This document shows positions 24,664-32,031 of a stretch of DNA of 41,595 nt, one piece after another. How positions within the stretch are numbered: position 1 is the first letter of the stretch; every line of letters starts with the position of its first letter. This DNA is from Myxococcales bacterium (lineage in GTDB: Bacteria > Myxococcota_A > Bradymonadia > UBA7976 > UBA1532), in contig CANLBD010000003.1 of NCBI GenBank assembly GCA_947488215.1, positions 1-41,595 of the forward strand. Reading direction: 5' to 3'. The notes beneath the pieces are model-generated. The model made no database searches and was not told the DNA's origin. It saw nothing but the letters and a program-made list of their open reading frames with translations. A program made the translations under genes and the position numbers.

Positions 24664-25443
24664 ATGACGTCCGCCCCTCGCCCGCACCGCGTGTTGGTCC
24701 CCTTGCCTACGCATGATTTCGAGCCGACCGAGACGTCCGTGCCTTGGCGAGCGCTCCGAGACGCGGGTCATGTCGTCGTCTTTGCGACCCCCGACGGCGC
24801 TGCGTCCCGACCGGACCCACGCGTTCTGACCGGCGCCGGCCTCGGGCCGCTGCGACCGTGGCTCGCCGCCCGGCCGCACGCCCGCGCGCTGTGCGCGGCG
24901 CTCGTGCGCGATCCCGCGTTCAACGCGCCGCTGATGTTCTCGGCCCTCGCGCCCGCAGACTTCGACGCTGTGCTCCTCACGGGCGGCCATGGTCCCGGCA
25001 TGCGGTCGTATCTGGACGCTCCCCAGGTCCACGCCTTGGTCGGCGCGCAGATGGCCGCGAACAAGCCGGTCGCCGCCATCTGCCACGGTGTGCTCGCGGT
25101 CGCGCGAGCGCGTCACCCCGTCACGGGTGAGCCCTCGCTGCGGGGCCGCCGGTCGACCGCGCTGACGCGGGGGCAAGAGCTCACCGCCTGGCGCCTGACG
25201 CGCGCGTGGCTCGCGGACTACTACCGCACCTATCCTCGCGCCGTTCAAGACGAGGTCGTCGAGGCGCTGGGCGACGCCCGAGCGTTCGAGCGCGGCCCGT
25301 CGTTGCTTCGACGCGAGGACCCGTGTCGAGTCGACTACGGGTTCACGGTGCGCGACGCGAACTACCTCTCAGCGAGGTACTACGTCGACACCTATCGGTT
25401 CACCAGCGAGCTCCTGGCCCTGCTGGGACGAGGCGAGGCCTGA
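24664..25443 (+). CDS. DJ-1/PfpI superfamily protein
   Basis: A 259-residue class I glutamine-amidotransferase-like fold. The nucleophile elbow AAICHGVLAVAR supplies the conserved Cys, the LLTGGHGPGM loop precedes it and an early Glu (PTETSVPW) sits where family members place the acidic partner of the Cys. Family activities include glyoxalase, protein deglycase and chaperone functions; which applies here cannot be told. An extra C-terminal region (about 180-259) with many Tyr and Arg (VDYGFTVRDANYLSARYYVDTYRF) is typical of a bacterial subgroup. ATG 24664 has CAGGGG directly upstream; the track's longer N-terminus lies in the divergent gene. Confidence 0.83.
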   Translation: MTSAPRPHRVLVPLPTHDFEPTETSVPWRALRDAGHVVVFATPDGAASRPDPRVLTGAGLGPLRPWLAARPHARALCAALVRDPAFNAPLMFSALAPADFDAVLLTGGHGPGMRSYLDAPQVHALVGAQMAANKPVAAICHGVLAVARARHPVTGEPSLRGRRSTALTRGQELTAWRLTRAWLADYYRTYPRAVQDEVVEALGDARAFERGPSLLRREDPCRVDYGFTVRDANYLSARYYVDTYRFTSELLALLGRGEA

Positions 25444-25452
25444 CTCAGGCCT
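25436..25452. terminator. Palindrome spanning both stops of DJ-1 gene and atpE
   Basis: AGGCCTG-ACT-CAGGCCT is a perfect 7-bp stem with a 3-base loop, covering the stop codons of the two convergent genes. No T-tract on either strand. Probable compact bidirectional terminator. Confidence 0.4.
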
Positions 25453-25744
25453 TGCCGACGAGCTGGAACGCGATCACGAACGCGAGCAGCACGAGCGACT
25501 CGATGAGCGCCAGACCGAGGATCATCGGGGTCTGGATCTTGTCGGCCGCGCCCGGGTTGCGGGCGATGCCCTCGAGGGCCGCCGAGGCCGCGCGGCCCTG
25601 CGCGAGCGCGCCGCCGAACGCCGCGATGCCGATCGTGAGACCGGCGGCGATCGCAGCCGCGGCGCTGCCGCCGCCCTCGCTGGCGAAGGCGGGGAGCGCG
25701 AAGAGCGTGACGAAGAGGAAAGCGAAGACCTTGGACATCTGCAT
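25445..25744 (-). CDS. atpE: ATP synthase F0 subunit c
   Basis: The 99-residue rotor-ring subunit. It has a cleavable-looking N-terminal signal ([16 protein letters not shown]) before the usual hairpin, as in some Na+- or deltaproteobacterial c subunits. Helix 1 ends with the Gly-rich [16 protein letters not shown], the polar loop is [10 protein letters not shown], and helix 2 carries the ion-binding carboxylate as Glu in [13 protein letters not shown] Gln in helix 1 and the Ser after Glu occupy positions used for Na+ coordination in Ilyobacter, but the additional Thr and Tyr of that site are hydrophobic here. AAAGGGA precedes ATG 25744. It follows atpB after an unusually long 162-base spacer. 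Confidence 0.95.
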   Translation of the reverse strand: MQMSKVFAFLFVTLFALPAFASEGGGSAAAAIAAGLTIGIAAFGGALAQGRAASAALEGIARNPGAADKIQTPMILGLALIESLVLLAFVIAFQLVGKA

Positions 25745-25806
25745 GACGAATCCCTTTCAGGGTGGGTTGTGCGACTCACGAACACTCATGGAGCCTGAAC
25801 CGGCGC

Positions 25807-25820
25807 GGCGGGAGCCCGCC
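25807..25820 (-). promoter_or_regulatory. GC hairpin in the atpB-atpE spacer
   Basis: GGCGGG-AG-CCCGCC forms a compact stem about 60 bases before the atpE start, in the only long spacer of the hemL-atp operon. It could stabilise the atpE-proximal mRNA 3' of an atpB cleavage, supporting the higher copy number required for subunit c. This role is inferred. Confidence 0.3.
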
Positions 25821-25906
25821 TCTACTCTCTCCTACGCCAACCCCATTGGGACCGACGCGCTGGCTTCAGACACTCAAGCGGCGTGAAACGCGATGGAAGC
25901 GTGAAC

Positions 25907-26695
25907 TCAGTGGGCGGGCGCGTGCCCGTCGTCGTGGTGCTCGTGGTGCTCGATGGCCATGCCGATGTACACGGCCGACAGCAAGCAGAAGACCGCGGTC
26001 TGCACCACAGACACCAGCAGCCCGAGGACCATGACCGGCAGCGGGAGAACCAGCGGCACGAGGCCGAGGAAGACCACGAGCAGCGTGTGGTCAGCGAACA
26101 TATTGCACATCAAGCGCACGCCGAGGCTCACGGGCCGAAGCAGGTGGCTGAAGAGCTCGATCGGGAGCATCAGCGGCGCGAGCCACCACACCGGCCCCAA
26201 GAAGTGCTTGAAGTAAGCGATGCCGTTCGCGCGGACGCCCTCGATGTGGACCGTGAAGAAGATGATCAGCGCGCAGGCGACGGTCGTGTTGAAGTTCGAC
26301 GTCGGCGGGTGAAAGCCCGGGATCGCACCACTCAGGTTCGAGAACAGGATGAACAGCGCGAACGTGCCGATGAGCGGCAGGTAGCGTCGCGCCGCCTTCT
26401 CTCCCATGACGCCCGTCAGCGCCCCGAGCACGGCGTCGGCCACTGACTCGATGATCGAACGCGCGTTGAACGAGGCCTCGGGCACAACGCCCTTGTCGGC
26501 GCTCGCGGCGACACGCTTCCGGTAAGCGACCCCCGTCAGGACCACCACGACCGCGATGAACAGCGCCATCACCACGTGGTTGAGCTCGTGAATCTCCTCG
26601 CCGTTGAGCCAAGTCTTGCCCATCGCATGCGCGAGCGCGTGCTTCGCGTCCTTGACCCCCGGGATCAGGTCAAACCAGATATCGTGCTCACCCAT
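25907..26695 (-). CDS. atpB: ATP synthase F0 subunit a
   Basis: The stator channel subunit, 262 residues, with about six membrane helices. The essential Arg that faces the c-ring carboxylate lies in LLRPVSLGVRLMCNMFADH; the upstream FILFSNLSGAIPGFHPPTSNFN and the downstream Gln-containing helix (VVQTAVFCLLSAVYIGMAIEHH) are standard. The C-terminus is unusually His-rich (HHEHHDDGHAPAH), a possible metal-binding or merely soluble tail. The start overlaps the end of the atpI-like gene by eight bases, showing translational coupling. Confidence 0.95.
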   Translation of the reverse strand: MGEHDIWFDLIPGVKDAKHALAHAMGKTWLNGEEIHELNHVVMALFIAVVVVLTGVAYRKRVAASADKGVVPEASFNARSIIESVADAVLGALTGVMGEKAARRYLPLIGTFALFILFSNLSGAIPGFHPPTSNFNTTVACALIIFFTVHIEGVRANGIAYFKHFLGPVWWLAPLMLPIELFSHLLRPVSLGVRLMCNMFADHTLLVVFLGLVPLVLPLPVMVLGLLVSVVQTAVFCLLSAVYIGMAIEHHEHHDDGHAPAH

Positions 26696-27131
26696 GCTGA
26701 CTCTCCACGCGCGCCTTCGGACCGAAGGCGTTGCCGATAAAAATTGAGATGACCACGACGAACAAGCCGCCTGTGAAGCCGAGCTCGTCGATGGGCAGGA
26801 GCTTGAACGCGACGTAGACCAGACCGAAGAACCCGAGCATCTTCACGACGAGCATGCCCGCCGTGCCGCCCCCGCTCTCTCGCTGCGAGACCATCCGAGC
26901 CACAATACGCCGCGAGAGCCAAAAGTTGATGACGGCCAGCACGGCGCCAAAGCCAAAGCTCAGGGGCCGAGCGGGGTGGTCCGGCTCCGCGACGGCCGAA
27001 GCAACCACGCCGAGCAGGCAGAGCGCCGCCGCGCACTTGACGACGAACGCCAGCATCGCGTCGCTGCCCGGCGACGGGGCGGCGACGGGGTTCGTCGACG
27101 CTTCTTCGTGATGTGGCGTATCAGGTGTCAT
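26688..27131 (-). CDS. atpI: ATP synthase subunit I-like membrane protein
   Basis: A 147-residue small membrane protein with about four helices (LAFVVKCAAALCLLGVVASAV; LSFGFGAVLAVINFWLSRRIV; LVVKMLGFFGLVYVAFKLLPI; GLFVVVISIFIGNAF). The layout and the position directly before atpB identify it as AtpI-like, a factor that assists c-ring assembly or Mg2+ supply for the synthase. The disordered N-terminus is about 35 residues. ATG 27131 is chosen because its ATGA overlaps the atpZ stop; the track's 41-codon extension would run through atpZ in another frame. Sequence identity to AtpI is low in general, so the assignment leans on context. Confidence 0.75.
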   Translation of the reverse strand: MTPDTPHHEEASTNPVAAPSPGSDAMLAFVVKCAAALCLLGVVASAVAEPDHPARPLSFGFGAVLAVINFWLSRRIVARMVSQRESGGGTAGMLVVKMLGFFGLVYVAFKLLPIDELGFTGGLFVVVISIFIGNAFGPKARVESQHG

Positions 27132-27364
27132 GGGCTCTGCTGGGACTTGATCGCTCGGAGCGTGCGCTGAATGGTTCGGACGGCCCCGGCGATACCGAGG
27201 GCCAACCCGCCGAAGAACCCCCAAGGCGCCGTCTCGTAGTGGTCGTCGACCCACTGACCGCCCAAGACGCCCGCGACCAAGAAGACCGCGAGCTCAATCC
27301 CGAGCCCTGTGTGTCGCGCCGCGTTGTACGCGCGCCTTGTCTTGTCTTCGATGTCTCGGTTCAC
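27128..27364 (-). CDS. atpZ: AtpZ/AtpQ-like F0 accessory protein
   Basis: A 78-residue protein with two membrane helices (LGIELAVFLVAGVLGGQWVDD and PWGFFGGLALGIAGAVRTI), the pattern of the AtpZ family, which partners AtpI ahead of the F0 genes. GTG 27364 overlaps the hemL stop (GTGA), which fixes the start; the track's M at 27439 lies within hemL. Its own stop overlaps the atpI start (ATGA). The unbroken overlaps make a coupled hemL-atpZ-atpI-atpB unit. Confidence 0.8.
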   Translation of the reverse strand: MNRDIEDKTRRAYNAARHTGLGIELAVFLVAGVLGGQWVDDHYETAPWGFFGGLALGIAGAVRTIQRTLRAIKSQQSP

Positions 27365-28644
27365 CGGGTCAGCGCGACCTCCATGGCCTTGAGGGTGTGC
27401 TCGATCTCTGCGGGTCCGTGCGCGCCGGAGACGAAGCACGCCTCGTAGCCGCTCGCGGGGAAGTAGACGCCCGCCTCGAGGAGCGCGCGATGAAAGCGCC
27501 CGAAGCGCCCCATGTCGCAGCGCTTGGCGTCCTCGAAGTTCGTGACCGTGTGCTCACCGAAGAAGACGGTGAACATCGAGCCGACGCGGGGCACCGTGAC
27601 CTGGACCCCCGCCTTGCGCGCGAGGTCTTCGATACCGACGCACAGCGCCTCGGTCGCGGCGTCCACGCGATCAAAGAAGCCCGGCGCGTCGAGCAGACGC
27701 AGCGTGGCCAGGCCCGCCGCGGTCGCGAGCGGATTTCCGCTGAGCGTTCCGGCCTGATACACGGGGCCGAGCGGCGCAACGTGGCGCATGAGCTCAGCCC
27801 GGCCGCCGTACACGCCCAGGGGCAACCCGCCGCCCGCAACCTTGGCCAGACACGTCAGGTCGGGCGTCATGCCGTAGTACTGCTGGGCGCCACCGCGCGA
27901 CACGCGGAAGCCCGTCATGACCTCGTCCAAGATCAGCAGCGCGCCGTGCTGCCGAACCGCGTCGAGCGCCACGCGGAACTCGGCGCTCGGGAGCGCCACG
28001 CCCATATTGCCCGTGACCGGCTCGACGATGACCGCGGCGATGCGGTGCCCCTCGCGCGCCATCAGCGCGTGCAAGCCCGCAGCGTCGTTGTAAGGGAGCG
28101 TGAGCGTGTGCTTGGCGAGCTCGGCGGGCACGCCGGCGCTGTCGGGAATGCCAAACGTCGCCAGGCCACTGCCGGCCTTGACCAAGAACGAGTCCGCGTG
28201 GCCGTGGTAGCAGCCCTCGAACTTCACGAAGGTGTCGCGCCCCGTCGCGCCCCGCGCCAAGCGGAGCGCGGCCATGCACGCCTCGGTGCCGCTCGAGACG
28301 AACCGCATCATCTCCAAGCTCGGGAAGAACCGCTGCATCGCCTCGGCGATCTCGACCTCGGCGCCCGTCGGCGCGCCGAAGCTCATGCCGCGGCCCGCGG
28401 CGTCGCGGACGGCCTCAACGACCTCGGGGTGAGCGTGACCCAGCAGCGCGGGCCCCCAGCTCAACACGTAGTCGACGTAGCGATTGCCATCGACGTCCTG
28501 CAGCCACGCGCCCTGCCCGCTCGCGATGAAGGGCGGGTCGCCGCCGACGGACCGGAAAGCGCGCACCGGGCTGTTCACACCCGCCGGCAGCAGGTGCTCG
28601 GCGCGGGCGAGCAGCGCTCGACTCTTCGTCAACGTCAGGGACAT
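27361..28644 (-). CDS. hemL: Glutamate-1-semialdehyde 2,1-aminomutase
   Basis: PLP enzyme of the C5 haem pathway that converts glutamate-1-semialdehyde to 5-aminolevulinate. All hallmarks of the 427-residue family are present: PAGVNSPVRAFRSVGG near the N-terminus, FVSSGTEACMAALRLAR, YHGHADSFLVKAGSG, LILDEVMTGFRV with the PLP-ring Asp, and the Schiff-base Lys in LAKVAGGGLPLGVYGG. ATG 28644 has GGGAG upstream. It heads an operon with the F0 genes and has a strong predicted promoter. Haem supply upstream of ATP synthase suits an organism with the haem demand implied by the 30-haem cytochrome, though no direct link is shown. Confidence 0.97.
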   Translation of the reverse strand: MSLTLTKSRALLARAEHLLPAGVNSPVRAFRSVGGDPPFIASGQGAWLQDVDGNRYVDYVLSWGPALLGHAHPEVVEAVRDAAGRGMSFGAPTGAEVEIAEAMQRFFPSLEMMRFVSSGTEACMAALRLARGATGRDTFVKFEGCYHGHADSFLVKAGSGLATFGIPDSAGVPAELAKHTLTLPYNDAAGLHALMAREGHRIAAVIVEPVTGNMGVALPSAEFRVALDAVRQHGALLILDEVMTGFRVSRGGAQQYYGMTPDLTCLAKVAGGGLPLGVYGGRAELMRHVAPLGPVYQAGTLSGNPLATAAGLATLRLLDAPGFFDRVDAATEALCVGIEDLARKAGVQVTVPRVGSMFTVFFGEHTVTNFEDAKRCDMGRFGRFHRALLEAGVYFPASGYEACFVSGAHGPAEIEHTLKAMEVALTR

Positions 28645-28668
28645 GGCAGGTCTCCCGAAAGCGCGCGC

Positions 28669-28697
28669 CTTTTAGCAGGGCGAGGCCGGATGCGCAA
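28669..28697 (-). promoter_or_regulatory. Predicted sigma70-type promoter of hemL-atp operon
   Basis: On the minus strand TTGCGC (28697-28692), a 17-bp spacer and TAAAAG (28674-28669) preceded by TGC. The layout is the same as the rpsB promoter candidate. Transcription would begin near 28662, leaving a short leader containing GGGAG. Confidence 0.5.
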
Positions 28698-28735
28698 GGC
28701 TCGAAGTGCGCACCCGCACCCCATAGATCCGGCGG

Positions 28736-29884
28736 TCAGCGAAAGCGCAGGCCGACGAGCGCGCACAGGGTCTCGAGGCCCGTCACAGGCCCGAGCGCGT
28801 TCGTTGTGGTGAGCGCATAGGAGCCCACAATGACGAACATCGTCACAATCCGCAGCGCGACGCGCTCCGCCAGCCCTGAGGTGCGTCGCCACTTCTTGCG
28901 GCGCTTGAGCTGCTGCCAGAGCTGAAAGGCGCCCAAGCAGGTCCCGTGGTAGGCGCCCCAGAGCAGCCAGTTCAGCGACAGGTGGTGCCAAGACGCCATG
29001 ATCGCCATCGATGCGTAGCCCGACAGGATCGGCCGCCGCGTGAGGCCGAGCACCGGCAGGTACACATAGTCGCGGCACCACCCCGAGAGCGAGATGTGCC
29101 AGCGCCGCCACCACTCGCCGACGTTGGTCGAGAGCCACGGGCGGTCGAAGTTCTCAGCGATGCGCCAGCCCAAGAGACGTGACGCCCCGAGGCCCATCGA
29201 CGAGTAGCCGGAGAAGTCGAAGTAGACGTAGACGCCCACACCAAAGAGGGCCGCCCAGAGGCGCCACGCCGGGATCGCGGGCAGGCTGTCGTCGAGTGTG
29301 GCGAAGGGCACGAGCGCCATCAGCCGCGTGCCGACCATCTCAGCGATGACAAATTTTGCGACCAGGCCATGCACGATCCGCGTCAGGCCGACCTCGAGGT
29401 CCTCGCGAGACAAGCGCTCGGTGCGCCCGTCTCGGAAGGCGTCCCACCGCTCGATCGGACCCGCGACGAACGCGGGAAAGAGGCAAAGCCAGCGGGCCAA
29501 CTCCGCCGGCGGCGCAGGCGAGAAGCGACCCCGCGCGACCTCGACCGTGTAGTGAATCAGCTTGAACGTGAAATACGACAGACCCAGCGGTGCGGCGAGG
29601 CTCGAGCCCTCGAAGACGAGCTTGAACCCGACGAGCATCGAGGCAAACCCGCCGACGAGCGCGAACGTCAGGCGCCGTCCGCGGAGCCCGCCCGCTGCGA
29701 GGGTAGGCCCGAGCGCGACCAGCGCTGCCCACGCCGGCACCAGGATGGCCAAGGCTCTCCAGTCCCACGACGCCACGAGCGCCAGCGAGACAACGAGCGT
29801 GAGCGCACCACGCCAGGCGGGCCGAAGCGCGCCGACCGCGACCAAGCCGCCGAGCGCGAGCCAGAACCATGCGCTCCCGACCAT
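28736..29884 (-). CDS. MBOAT-family O-acyltransferase (DltB/AlgI-like)
   Basis: A 382-residue polytopic membrane acyltransferase that would pass an acyl group across the inner membrane to an envelope acceptor. MBOAT marks are clear: GLSYFTFKLIHYTVEVARG, FPAFVAGPIERWDAF, VYFDFSGYSSMGLGASRLLGW, NFDRPWLSTNVGEWWRRWHISLS (abridged), the conserved His region MASWHHLSLNWLLWGAYHG, which holds the catalytic His, and a C-terminal helix. It starts four bases after a 45-codon membrane-protein gene with GAGG upstream and is the last gene of a six-gene Dlt-like operon. The acceptor cannot be read from the sequence; lipid- or polysaccharide-linked hydroxyls are typical. Confidence 0.92.
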   Translation of the reverse strand: MVGSAWFWLALGGLVAVGALRPAWRGALTLVVSLALVASWDWRALAILVPAWAALVALGPTLAAGGLRGRRLTFALVGGFASMLVGFKLVFEGSSLAAPLGLSYFTFKLIHYTVEVARGRFSPAPPAELARWLCLFPAFVAGPIERWDAFRDGRTERLSREDLEVGLTRIVHGLVAKFVIAEMVGTRLMALVPFATLDDSLPAIPAWRLWAALFGVGVYVYFDFSGYSSMGLGASRLLGWRIAENFDRPWLSTNVGEWWRRWHISLSGWCRDYVYLPVLGLTRRPILSGYASMAIMASWHHLSLNWLLWGAYHGTCLGAFQLWQQLKRRKKWRRTSGLAERVALRIVTMFVIVGSYALTTTNALGPVTGLETLCALVGLRFR

Positions 29885-29888
29885 GCCC

Positions 29889-30026
29889 TCAGAACCCCGC
29901 GTACCGAAAGACGCGGGCCCCCGCGCTCGCGGCGTAGAGCCCGCCGAGCGCGATGACGAGGAGCTGACCCAGGACGATGATCTGCAGCGCGATGCCCACG
30001 GCGCGCGCGACGCGAGGGGAGATCAT
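29889..30026 (-). CDS. 45-residue DltX-like membrane protein ending FRYAGF
   Basis: Too short for the ORF track. ATG at 30026 overlaps the SGNH-gene stop (ATGA) and TGA at 29889-29891 lies four bases before the MBOAT start. The product has a basic start (MISPRVARAV), one membrane helix (about residues 10-33, IALQIIVLGQLLVIALGGLY) and an outward-facing tail ending RVFRYAGF. The last six residues fit F-x-Y-x-x-F, the C-terminal motif of Gram-positive DltX, which as I recall ends FIYNEF in Staphylococcus and whose Tyr has been reported to carry the acyl group between DltB and DltD. Position next to an MBOAT and an SGNH protein is the same as dltX. The function is inferred, but the ORF, its overlaps and the motif are directly visible. 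Confidence 0.8.
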   Translation of the reverse strand: MISPRVARAVGIALQIIVLGQLLVIALGGLYAASAGARVFRYAGF

Positions 30027-31108
30027 GGGCGCACCGTCGACGGGTTGGGCTCGCTCAGGTGACGCGCGACAAGCGCGGCCAGACGCGCCTCGTATCGACG
30101 CATGGCCTCCTCGGAGCGCAGGTGGGTAAAGTCGTGAAAGTCCTCATCGACGAGGGCGGCCTCGGCGTCGAGGTCGACGAGCGGCACGCCGAGGCGCGCC
30201 GCAAGGGGCGCCACCCGTGCACGGGCAGCGCTCCGCGCCTCGGTGAGCGCGGGGCGAGCACGCGGCGCCAGCGGCGGCTCGAGCAGAATCGGCCGCCACT
30301 GCGTCTGGCGTTGAAGATGCGTGAGCGTCTGCTCGAGGGCGACCAGATGGGCGCTCACGAGGGCATCGTCCTGGGCACGCTGCTCGAAGCCGACGCGCAA
30401 GGCGTCGACGCGTTCGACCCAGCGCTCGTCGGTCCACTGCCTGCGCCCAAGGTAACGATGGCGTCTCGGCTCGGGCGCACCCAATGCCAGCCAAACCGGA
30501 ACCTGAGGGCGACTCACGAAGAACTGCAGGTGGTCGAGGAAATAGAGCCCCGTGGCCGTCCGCTCGGGCATACCGAGCACACGCGCGACCGCGTTCATTT
30601 CGTCGACCGCGAGCGCGCTCGTGGGGTGCTCGAACCGTGTCTGCAGGTCAGTCCGGTCAGCGAAGAGCGTGCCGGGGCCAATCCCGAGCACCACGACGCC
30701 CCGGGGGGTCTCTGGCAGCGCGCCGAGAACGACGAGCGACTCCCCGAGCGCCTGCCCCCCCGATGTCAAGTTGAAAGCGCCCAAGGTCGTTTCTCTTGGC
30801 TGCTCGAGCGCGTCCGCCACCGAGTCGCGGAGAGTGTCGATGTGCCAGAACGCCTCGCGCATGCTCGACGCGCCGACGAGCGCGACGTGGGCAGAGCGAG
30901 CGGGTTCGCGCTGCGCCGTCACCAGCGCGTGCGTGAGCGCGGCGCCGTCGTCGTCCACGTTGCGCGCCAAGACACCCGGCTCGAGGCGTGCAACGACATC
31001 GGGCGTGACGAAGACACACAGCGCGGCGATCTCGACCAGGGCAAAAGCGATGACCCCCAGGGTGACGCTGAGCCGAGGTCGAAGCGCGCCATCGAGGAAC
31101 GCGCTCAT
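30023..31108 (-). CDS. Membrane-anchored SGNH/GDSL-like protein (DltD/AlgJ-like)
   Basis: A 361-residue protein with an N-terminal signal-anchor (LSVTLGVIAFALVEIAALCVFV) and an extracytoplasmic SGNH-like domain. The Ser block is VALVGASSMREAFW (about residue 77) and the C-terminal Asp/His block is DEDFHDFTHLRSEEAMRRYE, as in DltD, AlgJ and AlgX. In Dlt-type pathways this partner transfers the acyl group delivered by the MBOAT to the final polymer. The gene overlaps both neighbours (ATGA on each side), so the order sulfotransferase, SGNH, mini-protein, MBOAT is tightly coupled. No family-specific match beyond the fold is claimed. Confidence 0.8.
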   Translation of the reverse strand: MSAFLDGALRPRLSVTLGVIAFALVEIAALCVFVTPDVVARLEPGVLARNVDDDGAALTHALVTAQREPARSAHVALVGASSMREAFWHIDTLRDSVADALEQPRETTLGAFNLTSGGQALGESLVVLGALPETPRGVVVLGIGPGTLFADRTDLQTRFEHPTSALAVDEMNAVARVLGMPERTATGLYFLDHLQFFVSRPQVPVWLALGAPEPRRHRYLGRRQWTDERWVERVDALRVGFEQRAQDDALVSAHLVALEQTLTHLQRQTQWRPILLEPPLAPRARPALTEARSAARARVAPLAARLGVPLVDLDAEAALVDEDFHDFTHLRSEEAMRRYEARLAALVARHLSEPNPSTVRP

Positions 31109-32031
31109 TCCCCGCCGCGCGCTCGGCTCGCCGACAACATCTGGCCAAGCTCGAGCTGTCGGAGCGCCTCCTCCGCGGAGCGCTCTTTGACTTGCTTCAG
31201 CGCCGGGTAGCCCGCGCGCACGGCGACGTCGTTCACGAGGCCACCGAGACGCGAGATGGTGTGCTTGGAGAGCTGTGTGTAGCGACCCACGCTCTGCTGG
31301 TCGACCTGGGTCCGCTCCAGCAGCTTCCAGTCACCGAAGCCGACGGGCGCGCGGTCGGAAACGGCGGCCGCGACCGCACCGGGTGACGGGGCGAGGCCGA
31401 GGGCTTCGAAGAGGCGAGCGGCCTCGGACTCAGGCTGCGCGACGAGCGCTTCGTAGCGCACCACGACGGTGTCCGACGCACGACGCTCCGCGAAGTCGAG
31501 GAGGCGGGTCGTGATGTCCGCCCAAGCTTGCGCGAGGGCGACGCAGACGTTCGGCTCGCGGCGAATATAGCCGTGAATCTCCTCGGGGAAGCGCTGGCTG
31601 CGCGCGAAGAGCTCCTGCATGCTGACCACGACGTCGAGGGGGTGCCGGAGCAGCACGACATAGGTCACCGCTTCGCCGCACAAATCCTCGATGGCGTCGA
31701 GGTGAAAGGCGTTGAAGGGCGTCTTCTCGGCCCAGACTCGTCGGCCTCGGCGCTGCGCGTGCTCTCGCATGAAGCCGAAGACAAACTCGCGTGTCCGCGC
31801 GACGACGTCGGCCGCCTCAAAGCCCGCGAACGCCAACCCGCTCCGCACGCCGACGTGCAGACCTTCGGCGATGGTCTCGTCTTCAAGGAACCGGGCGCCC
31901 GCGCGGAGCAGGTGCGTCTCCGGTGGGCACGCCACCTCGGGGTGGGCGTCGAAGATGCGCTGCAGCAGGGTCGTCCCTGAGCGCGGCAGCGCGAGCACGA
32001 CGACCCCCTCGCGCGGCGCGCGCTCAGCCAC
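31105..32031 (-). CDS. PAPS-dependent sulfotransferase
   Basis: A 308-residue sulfotransferase that would move sulfate from PAPS to a hydroxyl or amine. The 5'-phosphosulfate loop is VLALPRSGTTLLQRIF near the N-terminus and the 3'-phosphate site is YVVLLRHPLDVVVSMQE (about residue 130); VRYEALVAQPE and the late SVGRYTQLSKHTISRLG region also fit the sulfotransferase-1/3 type. GTG at 32031 overlaps the stop of the AMP-ligase gene by eight bases; its own stop overlaps the SGNH start. Placement inside a Dlt-like operon implies that the acylated product or its precursor is also sulfated. The donor-generating enzymes are not in the window. Confidence 0.9.
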   Translation of the reverse strand: MAERAPREGVVVLALPRSGTTLLQRIFDAHPEVACPPETHLLRAGARFLEDETIAEGLHVGVRSGLAFAGFEAADVVARTREFVFGFMREHAQRRGRRVWAEKTPFNAFHLDAIEDLCGEAVTYVVLLRHPLDVVVSMQELFARSQRFPEEIHGYIRREPNVCVALAQAWADITTRLLDFAERRASDTVVVRYEALVAQPESEAARLFEALGLAPSPGAVAAAVSDRAPVGFGDWKLLERTQVDQQSVGRYTQLSKHTISRLGGLVNDVAVRAGYPALKQVKERSAEEALRQLELGQMLSASRARGGE

